DNA from: Delphinus delphis
Taxonomy: Eukaryota > Chordata > Mammalia > Artiodactyla > Delphinidae
Length of the DNA: 64,000 bases
Assembly (NCBI RefSeq): GCF_949987515.2
Contig: NC_082684.1
Coordinates: 50,744,006 to 50,808,005, forward strand
Direction: 5' to 3'
Part shown: piece by piece, positions 12,800 to 25,339 of the stretch
Numbering within the stretch: the first letter of the stretch is position 1
Layout of the letters: the number at the start of each line of letters is the position of its first letter
Position numbers and translations under genes: made by a program
The notes under the pieces: model-generated
Seen by the model: the letters and a program-made list of their open reading frames with translations, nothing else
Told to the model about the DNA's origin: nothing
Database searches by the model: none

Positions 12800-14185
12800 C
12801 TCATTTTCTTTAATGCTATACTTGATCTTTGTTCTCTCAACTGAATTAACAGTCTCTTGAAAGGTCTTCTTTCTTCCAACCTCTATCCATGACCCTGATA
12901 CATGATTCTGTACAAAACTACTAGATTAATATTCCTAAACACTGTGACTACCTCCCGCTATACAAATATTTTTAAAATTCAGTGGCTTCCATGATACAGA
13001 AAATAATATCCAAACTACTTGGTCTAGTTCTTGAGGCGTTCTAAAAATTCCATTTTTAATTTCCATTTTGAAACTTACCTCCTCTCCTACCACTCCAGTC
13101 AGACATAGGAAGGCAGATAAAATATAGGTCACCCAGTTGAATTGGAATTTCAGATAAACAATTTTAGTCTACTGTTTGGGATATACCTGTCCTGAAAAGT
13201 TAATGTTTACATGAAATTGAAATTTAACTGGGTGCTCTGTATTTTTATTTGCTAAATCTGGCAACCCTAGTCAGACAAGTCTATTCTCTATCTCCCAAAT
13301 ACTATATGTAGATTACTACCCTTGCTCACACATTTTAAATGAGATAATGCATGCATGCACTTAAAACAGTGCCTAGCACGCAATGAGCATGCAGTTAAGT
13401 AGTAATACTGTTATTCCTCTGACTTTGTAGGTTCATCCAATTCAATTCCCACTGGCCTTCTCCAGCCCACTCCAGTCTACAATATATCTCTATTCTAAGT
13501 CTAGTATTTGATAGACTTGATTACTTACTTTGAACATTTCATATGTATGTCTTACCTAGCCTTAAATTTCACCTCATATAGAAATTACTGAGAAATAAAA
13601 TAGGACTGTTAAATAAGGCATTTTGCATTTTACCAAAATTATCAACTTTTATCCTTAAGTCCCAGCTTAAATTACGAAATACATGATTAAAACACCCTCG
13701 CTAACCCTGGACTCTAGGCTCTTGCTGTCACTTACAAAACAGTGAGCTGTAATGAGATCTAAAAAGCAAAAAATTCACTTATTAAACAATAACTGAAATG
13801 TCTGTAGTTATGAACTTATCAGGTTGAGACAATATAAATTGTGCACTCTGAATTTTCTAAAACTTTCTTAAAAGGAGTCTATATATAACCATACAAATAA
13901 TCAGCTCAGTGAAAACTTTTCCTATTTTTCATGATGATCTGTAAAATTCACAATCTATCAGGTAGTCACATGTCATTTTTATAGAAAAAAAAAATTTTCT
14001 CAAGTGAAGTCTAATACAATATCATGTTCTCCACTATACAGAAAGACTCAAATTATACAGGGACTCAAAATCTGTTGATGATCGAATAAGAAAATTTGGG
14101 ATATTACTCAGAGTAAGCCTTTTGTAAACAAAGCACACAAAATTTTAAGTACATTATTAACCAATGGTTCACCTTGGTCCCAGTC
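12800..14185. other. Intergenic between SINEs
   Basis: Contains the palindromic element at 13.1 kb and a MIR-like end at 13320-13430. Nothing else is recognised. Confidence 0.5.
13110..13275. mobile_element. Short palindromic MITE-like element
   Basis: The two halves are imperfect inverted copies: caccc agttgaattggaatttcag on the left and gaaatttaactgggtgctctg on the right, followed by gctaaatctggcaaccctag. A related fragment is at 3536-3632, inside a MIR. Confidence 0.5.
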
Positions 14186-14189
14186 CCAG

Positions 14190-14390
14190 TATAGTACAGA
14201 CTACCTGAGTCCAAAGTCTGGCTCTGCTACTTATTAACATACACCTCTCTAAGTCTCAGTTTTCTCAACTATAAAACGGGAGCCCTTTCTTCCAAGGCGT
14301 TGTGAGGATTAAGAAAATATGCATGAAATACTTAGAACAATGCCTGATACATGGCAAACATTCAAAAAATGCTAATTCTTATTATTCTTA
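14190..14390 (+). mobile_element. MIR, sense
   Basis: Contains tctggctctgctacttatta, tctctaagtctcagttttct, ataaaacgggagcc and gcgttgtgaggattaagaaa: a well-preserved MIR. Confidence 0.75.
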
Positions 14391-15297
14391 GAATGTTTCC
14401 CAATTTGGTCTCTTCAGGCTCACCTAGCTCCAACCTAGGACTTGTTCACAAAACTAACTTCTAGAAATAAAAAGATATGGAGAGAAAGCACTTTGGTTTG
14501 CCATATTAGAATAAACTTCAGAGGTCCAGATCCTTGCTTCTATAACTCCTTTAACAAATTTGGTTTTTGCCCTCTCATGCTATCACCTTCTCAGGCCAGT
14601 CTATTCAGATGTAATTGGAAACAGAATAATCAGTTTCACATAAATCTTTCTATTAACAAGAATTATTTTTATTTTTTAAAGCTCACTTGTAAATGTCCTC
14701 CGTAAAACTTACTTCCATAACTCCTAATTTGTTTTAGGTTCTCTTTTAAGATAGTTATGGATTCCCAAATCCTACTATGTAAGTAGTATAGGACAACTCT
14801 CTACGCAAGAAGTAATTCATGTGTGAAGTAAGTTATTTTTCCTAGTTTATACTGGTTAGAGGAATAATACAAGAAGAAACCAAATATCCAGTTCAATAAA
14901 CCAAATTTCCAATTCAATAAACACTTCATCTTACAAAGTTTCATAATAAAAAGTACTGGATTCAGGCCTTGATTACAGTAGTACCAACTGAATAAAAGCC
15001 ACAATTCAATGATGTTACCTGAAACTATTCCAAGCTAATCTAGGTTCTCTGGAGGAAAGGGCACTTTGAACAGAAAAGCATGTTTTAACTTATTTCCAAA
15101 GACCAGTAAAACCACCATAAAAATAAACACTTTTAATGAAATTATTCACAAAAATTTTAAGAATGTTAAAACTGTTAACTGAAAAACTACTGATTTCACA
15201 TATTTAAACTTATCTAGGGGAAAAAAAATCCAGGTTAGACTACTTAAATGTAAGTCTCAAAGCTCACTAACTGTTCAAACGTGGTAAGACTGTGGCA

Positions 15298-15424
15298 GGC
15301 ATTCCCTGGAGGTCCAGTGGTTAGGTCTCTGCGCTTTCACTGCCAAGGGCATGGGTTCAATCCCTGGTTGGAGGACTAAGATCCCGCAAGCTGCCTGGTG
15401 TGGCCAAAATAAATAAATAAAAAT
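15298..15424 (+). mobile_element. Short tRNA-type SINE (CHR-1/Bov-tA-like), sense
   Basis: Head ggcattccctggaggtcc, B-box gggttcaatccctgg, and ending ggccaaaataaataaataaa. It lacks the long CHR-2 body. Confidence 0.8.
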
Positions 15425-15429
15425 TGGGC

Positions 15430-15812
15430 TTTAGATCTGGAGTCAAGAAACATTTTCAATCAACGGCCAGATAAGTAAATATTTCAGGCTTTTCAGGATA
15501 AATACTGTCTCTGTCACATAATCACAGTTGTTTTTTTGAGCAGTCTTTTAAAATCCTTTAAAATGTAAAAAACCATTCTTAGCTTAGTCCCTATAAAAAC
15601 AAGTGTAGGGACTTCCCTGGCGGTCCAGTGATTAAGACTTCACCTTCCAATGCAGGGGGTGCAGGTTCGATCCCTGGTTGGGGAGCTAAGATCCCACATC
15701 CCACATGCTTCAGGGCCAAAAAACCAAAACATAAAACAGAAGCAATATTGTAACAAATTCAATAAAGACTTTAAAAAAAAAAAATGGTAGCCAGATTTGC
15801 CTTTGGCCAGTT
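15430..15812 (+). mobile_element. hAT remnant interrupted by a CHR SINE
   Basis: It resembles the element at 11.3 kb (ggccagataagtaaatatttcaggctttt). It is cut by a later CHR SINE (15608-15784), after which the terminal gtagccagatttgcctttgg part resumes. Confidence 0.6.
15608..15784 (+). mobile_element. CHR-1-like SINE, sense, inside a hAT remnant
   Basis: Head gggacttccctggcggtcc, B-box gcaggttcgatccctgg, tail with ataaagacttt then poly-A. It interrupts the hAT element at 15430-15812. Confidence 0.85.
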
Positions 15813-15814
15813 TC

Positions 15815-16130
15815 CCCACCCCAGCTTCACACTATACATATTATCTTTTCGTTACTATATCAATTCCACTGATATTAACTTTTCTTCCCTCAAGTGTGCT
15901 CAAATGTTACCTTCTCAATGAGGACTTCTCCGAATACATGTCTACCAGTCTCCCTATATATATAACATACTATGTAATACATAGTATAGCACCTAACATG
16001 TTTTTATTTCTCACTCCCACCCCCCAACACCAATATAAGTTCCATGAAGGCAGATTTTTTTTTTCACTGATATATCTCCTGTCCCTAGAACAGTGCCAGG
16101 CACACAAGTAGGCTCTCAATAAATAAACCT
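15815..16130 (+). mobile_element. L2 3' end
   Basis: Has gctcaaatgttaccttctca, ataagttccatgaaggcag, agaacagtgccaggcacaca and ctctcaataaataaa, the standard L2 tail. The left side is diverged. Confidence 0.65.
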
Positions 16131-16168
16131 ACCCTCACACTTATGAAACAAATACCATAGAGGAAATA

Positions 16169-16389
16169 CAGTTGATCCTTGAACGACTCCGAGGTTAGGA
16201 GCGCTGACCCTCTGCAAAATCGAAAATCCAAATCCTCATGTAACCTTGTAGTTGTACAGTATCCACTAATTCAGCCAACCCCAGGCTGTGTAATACTGTA
16301 GTGTTTACTATTGGAAAATGAAAATCCATGAATAAGTGGACCCACTTATATCCACATAGTTCAAACCCATGTTATTCAAGGGTCAACTG
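16169..16389. mobile_element. Tigger-type nonautonomous element (TA target site)
   Basis: A 221-bp element bounded by TA dinucleotides with inverted ends cagttgatccttgaac and gttattcaagggtcaactg. The ends and TA duplication identify the TcMar-Tigger class. Confidence 0.8.
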
Positions 16390-16399
16390 TATATCTAAA

Positions 16400-17755
16400 T
16401 GAAGATAAGTGGAAAGGTATTCAAGAAGATTGACAAATACTTTTTTGTTTCAAGTAGTCATAAAACATTTTAAATAAAGGGGGAAAAAGTTCAAACCCAT
16501 TTTCTTACTGTCCCACAAAGTAAGTTATTTCTAGACTAATTCCCTGGAAGTTTACTATTACTTTGACTTATTTAATAACAAATTTCAACTGTTAGTCCTA
16601 AACCCCTCTACAGACCCGTTCTGCCTCTTTGACCTCACCTGTATGTATTTATTCCCTGACCATTCAACTCACTAATCTAGTCTGGCAACTTTCAAGTTTA
16701 GCAAAGTGGGGAGGGAAAAGTTACTTTGCCTCTTCTATCACTCCATCTCCCAACATTCCCGTTTTATAAATTTCTTAATATTGTAATTGCAAATCTTTCC
16801 TACTTTGTCTTTTACCATTCAATATAAGCAAAGCAAAAGGCTAGATTCTATTGAATATTATACTCCAAATACATTAGGCTCAGTGATTAGACAAGTTATT
16901 TTTAATTGCTATATGTGGTTTTACAATTTTTACCTATAAGGAAAGATCTGCTATATCATAATCCACATATATATTTGGCAAGGTATAGAGGAAATAACTT
17001 TGGGAATTTAGTAAGCTCCACCACCATTCAGATTATGGCTACTATATTTCTAAATTATATAAAAACATAGAAACTCACTAAAGTGTAAAATATCTTCTAC
17101 TGCTATCTCTGGTAAATTGATACTTGATAGCCATTAACAACATTAATGTGGGAGTTAAATCACACTAGAGATCACACTAAGATATTCTAAAATCAAACTA
17201 CAAAAATTGCTAATACAAGAAGGGAGGCCTACAAGGAAAGGGACTGTGTTTAAAAACCCCTTTATCCAACAAGTTATTCTTCATCTACTATTTTATTTTC
17301 TAAATGGCTACAGTTCTGCCATTCTTATCAGACAAGCAACCTTGGTTTCTGAAAGACAAACTTACTAAAATCCAAAAGTCAATTGTCAAGGGTTAAGACT
17401 ACTCCGTAGGCCAATTCTTTAGAGACACAGTTCTGTCCTAAAAACTCAAAGGTTGTGATTTCTGAAAAAGCAGTAGCATAATAAAAACTGCTATAGAACT
17501 TTCATTTTTAAAAAATTTCCAACTGCTTTTGTGTCCTAAGTTATCATAAAATCAGATTAAATTTGGTGTAACTAAATCAGGGCAAAACCTCCTATATAGC
17601 CAGGATTATAAGAACCAAACATTCTCTTTTTTCTTCATATAAAAGCTAGGTGACTCCCAAACTAAGTTACTTTATACCATATATCCCTGGAGAATAACAT
17701 GGCCCAACACACCACACGTCCCACTTAATCTAGTTCAAACGAGTAACGTAACGTG
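16400..17755. other. Intergenic just beyond the ARF6 3' end
   Basis: No repeat or gene is recognised. It could hold further 3' UTR if ARF6 uses a more distal site. Confidence 0.4.
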
Positions 17756-17777
17756 AGAAACTGCACTGTGTAATTCC

Positions 17778-17783
17778 TTTATT
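17778..17783 (-). terminator. ARF6: Candidate distal polyadenylation signal of ARF6
   Basis: This is a canonical AATAAA on the minus strand, about 2.74 kb past the ARF6 stop codon, near the edge of the repeat-free block. It is assigned by position only. Confidence 0.4.
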
Positions 17784-19485
17784 TTCTGCATATTAGTGCT
17801 TTACCAACACTACAACCATAAAGAACACAATTCCAAGTACTGTACTTTTTAGTTTGGGGAGATCACAGTCTACAGACTCATTTACTTATATTAGACAAGA
17901 TTAACCTCATTGAAACTTACTTCAGTTTATAAATTCACATAAAATACAGAAATTGATGCAATTAAACAAAAACTTCAGGATCTTATTTCTTAACTTCTTA
18001 GATTGTAACTTTTTTGCAGGCTATAATTACCTGCCCCATGATCATCAGTGGTTATGATTCAATTTAACTACATCAATTATCAACCTTTTATATCCTTAAA
18101 GAAAATGTAAGTGAAAATTACAATTTCTTAGCAAAAGGTTTAAGGTTTTCCAAATTTCAAATATTTGCTTTCCCTCCTCCCCCCACCTTCAGTTAAGACA
18201 TTTCAAATAAACTAAAAATAACCACATCTCACCTGCAACATTCCATAGCAATCACTTGATGTATAAAATTTTAACTATGCCCCCAGTTATTTTAAGACAA
18301 ACAAAAAATGGCTGCCTACCAATCTGTCTGTCACAAGTTAGAAATACTACATTTACGAATTAACATGAGGGTTTCAAGTTTCCTCCAGTTTAGGCATTTA
18401 TACCTTTGTGCTTGTCGCTTCAGGATGTTACTATAACATTGATATTTATATAACCCATGTTTATGTACCTTAATATGTAATCGTTTAAAACACTAGTAAT
18501 TAAATTTATGATGGAGCTATGGGAATTTTAAAAGCAACTAAAATGTTCTTAGATGTGTGTCAGCTTCATTTCTAGAGATACTTCTACTAAAGTGAAACTG
18601 AGAACTTCATACTTTAGTTGCATTTGAATTCAAAAATCCCTCTGCACCATTAGGAGCCTACAACATAGCACCTCTTCTCATCTGCCTTAAGTAAAATGTT
18701 TGTCAAGAGTTTTACTTTGAAGAGTTAACTTTCTATAGCCTTATACTTCTCATACATCTTTGGTAAAAGCTCCATTATACAATATGGCCAAAGCATGAAG
18801 GACCAATACTGTCCAATCATATACCATGATATCCCGTTCAATTTTAGTTTTCAGACACCCTCATAAACAAAACCCACTCCACCTTTTCCTGTATACTGCC
18901 TTTGCAGTCTACATTTCTGAATTCCCTAAGTTTAATTCCTTGAGGATCTCTAAAATGAATCCTTAAGGCTATGTAAGAACCAGATGCTGCTACACAATTC
19001 TGTATCAAGCATTAACATTTGGTTCAAAGTATTATCATAGTGGTCTCAATAATCTAGTTACTGGTCCTAACCAGCTAAGCAAGTAATTTTGTTAGGATCT
19101 AGATATCACCAGTGAGCACACTGCTTACCCTTGAAGAAAAGTAAGTTTACATTCATTGTCATCTGTAGGTTCTTCCTCTGCATCCTACTTCCCCTTTTGT
19201 CATTCCTCAAGTCTACACATCATTCATTCATCACATTTCCTTTCTCAAAGGAGATAGTGTATTATTGAACCAACAGGATATCTGACTATTAGCATGAGTT
19301 AATCAAACAGAATACCTTTTCCATAAAACATCTTTTCCAGTGTTCTAATTAATGGAGATATGGATCACTCATCTATTAAAAAAAAAAGACTTGTATCTTC
19401 AGCTTAATCAATTGCTGTAATGTGGAAACACGAATTTTTTTTTCCAGCTAGGTAAAAGGTGCATGTAATTTGAACTGTTAAATGC

Positions 19486-19491
19486 TTTATT
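19486..19491 (-). terminator. ARF6: Candidate proximal polyadenylation signal of ARF6
   Basis: This is a canonical AATAAA on the minus strand, about 1.03 kb past the stop codon. Use of this and the distal site would produce two ARF6 mRNA sizes. Assigned by position only. Confidence 0.35.
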
Positions 19492-20521
19492 CATGAATAA
19501 ACATTCTAGTAATTTAAAAACTATTGGTCTTAGACATTTGAAACACGGTAAAAGTATATATTCCAGTTTTGCCCAAAAGTCACTTAAAATATCTACAAAT
19601 ATTTCATCTGTGTGTGGCATACACCATTATTGCTCCATTTTCTGGAAAAGTCTATTTTTAAAGTTAAAAAAGGGAAAACACAGCAAAGTTGCTAACTTTG
19701 CAGTGAAAAAAAAAATCTGTGTCCTTGACAGGTTACATTTTCATAGTTTTATGCAGTGTAAGTTAGCTATGTAACGGGGAACTTGAGTTTTATCCTTACT
19801 CATGCATGATGTATGTTTCAGAACTTAAGAGTTGAAATTTCAAAGAACTTCTTACATTACCTGTTTAACACAGTGATGTGCAACTGGAACATATTACAAT
19901 GATATTACTCATTATTTGCCACCGTGGGCTGTTTACTATACTGGTCTTAGATATAAAAGGTCACATTTGAATTTACTAAGTTAAAGTCAGAACTCATAAG
20001 GGAGGGGAAAAAGGCCTTAAATATAAAAGACAAACGGCAGTTTGATTAAGCAATAATTTTCAGTTTACTAGATGAAACAGACTTGCAACACAGTCTGCAT
20101 GAATGCAAAATAAGCCATCTACAGCAAGTGATAAGGAAACTGGGCAAAAAGGAAAAAAGCATACATTGGAAAAGAAGATTCTCTCGAAATAAAAAAATCA
20201 AACCATTATTATAAAGGAATTTACCAAGAACTGCTATATTTCCCCCATCCCATTTGCTGGAAGTCAACAAGAGCATCTAGCACTTTGTGTTCATGTCAAA
20301 AAAGTCAGATCAGAGCATCCTAACGCAAAGCAAAGAAAAAAAAAAGAAAACAAAACAAAAAAGAAAACCCCTAACCCCCTCCCCCAAACCGCAGAACGGT
20401 AACTCCAGAGTTCGAATTCAAAGAAGAGAAAGTGGCAACTGAAAGAGGTGATGGTGGCGATAATCCTATGAATGGGTTTTTGATTTCTCTCCTTCCGGGG
20501 GATGGGCGGAGAAGAGGCTCA

Positions 20522-22110
<1,589 letters not shown>

Positions 22111-22749
22111 TGGTGCCTGCCAGATGCTCCGCGACTTCCCTCCAGCCCGCCCCAGCCTTCGTGTGCCCTCAGTCTCACAGGGAAGCCCTAGCCGCTGTTT
22201 TTACCTTTCCCCCAGCCTTTTTTGGCTTCCCTTTATCCCTCGTGCTCTGTGCGTTTCCTGAAAGACACGTGGGAGGCTAGTGGTTCGCGTGGAATCTGCC
22301 AGTCAGTGCGGCGCTTTTACTGGGTTTGGGTTTGCTCTGAAGCCCGTCTTTTGGACATTGGAGCCCTATCTTACACATCTCGTCAGGACCAGTCCACGTT
22401 TCTTAAAAATTACAGTATTATCAAAAGTTCCCGTGCCTTGCCGCTTTTTCAACTTTTTAGAAGGTGGTCATTTTTAATATTTAAATATCATCTCCTTTTA
22501 GTGTGATTAGTAGTAGCTTCTCACCCAGCCACTCATTCTTAACTTTAAGAAGCCTCGACGATATAATCTTAGCGTAGGATTTAGAATCAGAAAGACTGAC
22601 TACTTCTGTCGCCTGGATTTGGACGTTTAACCTTACTGAGTTACCTCCTGTGTAAACTGAGTGTAACACTGACCTTTCTGTCCGCAAACCCCATCTGATG
22701 GTTAAATAATGTTTGTAGAAAACTTCAACCTTTTTGTATCGAATGGTTA

Positions 22750-22815
22750 GTGGTAAAGTTAGACGTAAAGTTCAAAAAAGTTAGACGTAAAGTTAGACGT
22801 AAAGTTCAAAAAGTG
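22750..22815. repeat. Small tandem duplication, gttagacgtaaa units
   Basis: The unit agttagacgtaa occurs three times, and the larger unit aagttagacgtaaagttcaaa twice, within 66 bases. A local slippage product. Confidence 0.85.
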
Positions 22816-22976
22816 AAAGCTTGAAATGTAAATAAACCAAAGGGAGGAAAAACAGGAAAACAGTGTGTGTGTGTTTTTTTAAGAAGATGCTGTAATAACA
22901 TAAGGTAACATACTTTTTATGTCACAATGTAAGACAGTTTGATAATGGTAGATTGGTTAAATGATAACCTTACAAG

Positions 22977-23036
22977 CTTCAGCCTGAAGTAAATTTACTT
23001 AAATTTACTTCAGCCTGAAGTAAATTTACTTAAGTT
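22977..23036. repeat. 32-bp tandem duplication with palindromic core
   Basis: cttcagcctgaag followed by taaatttactta occurs twice, starting at 22977 and 23009. The cttcagcctgaag part is itself nearly self-complementary, so each copy can form a small hairpin. Confidence 0.85.
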
Positions 23037-23104
23037 ATTAATATTCTGGCAATGATTTAATTTACTTACCATCTGCCTTAATACGTATGCCCTATCTTAA
23101 AACT

Positions 23105-23465
23105 GACAGAAGGATTTGGAGTCAGAAGATTGGGGTTCAGAGTGTTACCCCTCCGTTTTATAGCTGTGAATCCTTTCAGTCTTTGTAAACTTCATTTTTT
23201 TATCTGTTGAACGAGATGAAGAATATCATCTCGAATGAAAATAGTCACTATTTATTGATTGTTGTCATAAACACTGTACTAAATTACTTTAAATATTTTA
23301 CTTTAACCTGCGCAGCAACCATGTGAGGTAGCTTTGAGTGTTAGTGGAAACTGAGGGTCAAAGAGGTTGAGTAATTTTTTGAAAGTCACAGAGTTGAGAT
23401 TAAATGGTGAATCTACAGCTGATCCTCTTAACCCCCAAATTATGCTCTCTCCCTGAGTACTTCAC
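23105..23465. mobile_element. Two MIRs back to back
   Basis: Sense MIR remnant at 23105-23240 (ggatttggagtcagaagatt...ctgttgaacgagatgaag) is followed by an antisense one at 23240-23465 (ctatttattgattgttg...gaaactgagggtcaaagagg). Both are diverged. Confidence 0.55.
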
Positions 23466-23689
23466 ACAGTTGTTCGGAAGCTCAGAAGACTTCATCTCAT
23501 TTTCAGCAATATTAAAAATGGGAAAGATAGAACTAAAAACAAAAGTTTTAATTACAGTTGATATTTTAGCAAATTGTTTAATAGTTATGGCTTCAGACCA
23601 TAAAAATAAACACTGGGGCAACATAGTCTGGTGGCACAAGTGAATAGAAAAAGCTAAATTACATCCTTAACTTACTCCCAATACTTCTT

Positions 23690-23987
23690 TTTTTTTTTTT
23701 TTAATTTATTTATTTATTTATTTTTGGCTGTGTTGGGTCTTCGTTTCTGTGCGAGGGCTTTCTCTAGTTGTGGCAAGCAGGGGCCAGTCTTCATTGTGGT
23801 GTGCAGGCCTCTCACTGTCGCGGCCTCTCTTGTTGCGGAGCACAGGCTCCAGACGCGCAGGCTCAGTAGTTGTGGCTCACGGGCCCAGTTGCTCCGTGGC
23901 ATGTGGGATCTTCCCCGACCAGGGCTCGAACCCGTGTCCCCTGCATTGACAGGCAGATTCTCAACCACTGCGCCACCAGGGAAGCCC
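23690..23987 (-). mobile_element. CHR-2 SINE, long form, antisense
   Basis: An exact 16-bp duplication, actcccaatacttctt, lies at 23674-23689 and 23988-24003. Full body including the gcgagggctttctctagttg segment. Confidence 0.95.
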
Positions 23988-24099
23988 ACTCCCAATACTT
24001 CTTGACTTAGGTTTAACTTGGGTAATTTGTTCATCCTCATTGATCATCAATTTCTCTGTTCCTGCAATAGAGAAATCTCTCTTAATTGATTAGGGCAGT

Positions 24100-24240
24100 A
24101 TATGTTATTCTCCTTTTCAGTTGAAGGAGCCGAGGCACTGAGAGGGTAAGCAACTTTCTTAAGGTCTATAAACGGTACAGAGGAGATTTGAATTAACACT
24201 TCTTTGATCCAAGTCTGGTGTTCTTTTCTCTATTGTGTGA
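24100..24240 (-). mobile_element. MIR fragment, antisense
   Basis: ccgaggcactgagagggtaagcaac and ggtacagaggagatttgaa are the antisense MIR middle; the left end is missing. Confidence 0.55.
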
Positions 24241-24261
24241 ACTCTGGAAGCTGGACTAGAT

Positions 24262-24445
24262 CAATGGTTTTCAGCTCTGGCTGCACATTAAAATCAGCTG
24301 GGGCATTTTTAGACTGTATAAATTATTGAGCCCACCCCAGGTTAATTAAGTCAAAATATCTGTGATCAAGGTTCTACCCCCAGTATTTTTTTAAGGCTCC
24401 CTGAGTGATTCTAATATATAGCTAAGATTGAGAAGCACTGAACTA
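24262..24445 (+). mobile_element. MER5-like hAT MITE
   Basis: Reads aatggttttcagctctggctg ... gattgagaagcactg, with the internal ctggggcatttttagactg typical of MER5A. The terminal repeats are imperfect. Confidence 0.7.
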
Positions 24446-25339
24446 ATTGCTAACTTCCCTTCACATCAAAAATTTCTATGAATTCTGAGCTTTACTTATT
24501 TTCTTATTCCTCATCCCCAAGATGTATACCCACACACACACAGTTTTGCATAGTATAGTGCAAAAACTTTAATCACAATAATCCATTATAAGTTACCAAG
24601 GCATTAGACCTGTCAGACAAAGGCATAAATATTTCTAAATTCTTGCAAAGAAAAGTGTTTTGAAAATATACTATAATTATAGCTAAATTTATTGAATTAT
24701 TAATAGAGCCCCATCAACTAGTCAACACCATTAAATGAAGAGAAAGTAAGACATTAAGTGAAGAGAAAGTAAGACAAGACACTTGGCAACCATAGGATGA
24801 TCAAAGTCATAAGCTCTAGACTAAAACTTGTCTGTGGATACTTCCCATTTGGCTGCCCAGTATGCAAACACTTCTATTTGACTGAATCACAATTTAGGTA
24901 GAAGGAAAGATGAAGGGGGGCAAATAGATATTCGTTTTCCTATTTCCCTGGTAGCTAGGGTTTGGGTAAGTGAACTGGGTTCAACCAATTAAGTAATCAA
25001 TGTCCTAGTCCAGGCTTTGAATTTTGAGAGATTCAAAATTCCACAGTTGCTGGGACAAGTGTTCAGAGTGACTGAGTCCAGCAGCATGGTGGCAGATATC
25101 CAATGGCAGAAATGCCAATGACAACAAGTGTCACAGTGAAAACACTAGCAGGACATGTCTAAAGCCATCAATTCTATGACATAGTCCTAGCAGTGCCTTT
25201 TCTACCCTGTCTCTACAGCCTTCCTGACAATTCTGTGGGCCCTCTTGATACATTTCCAATAAAATTATTTTCTGCTCAAGTTAATCAGGGTCAGTTTTTC
25301 TTGACTGTGAATAAGAACCCTGAATAATACACATTTTAA

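Larger units (their letters stand above)
17756..20521 (-). other. ARF6: Probable ARF6 3' UTR (repeat-free)
   Basis: Downstream of the ARF6 stop codon the sequence is AT-rich and, unlike almost everything else in the window, contains no recognisable SINE, LINE or DNA transposon for about 2.8 kb. A minus-strand AATAAA hexamer (plus tttatt, 17778-17783) would end a long 3' UTR of about 2.75 kb; another at 19486-19491 would give a short one of about 1.0 kb. Lack of insertions is what a conserved 3' UTR would show. The exact cleavage sites are inferred, not seen. Confidence 0.6.
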
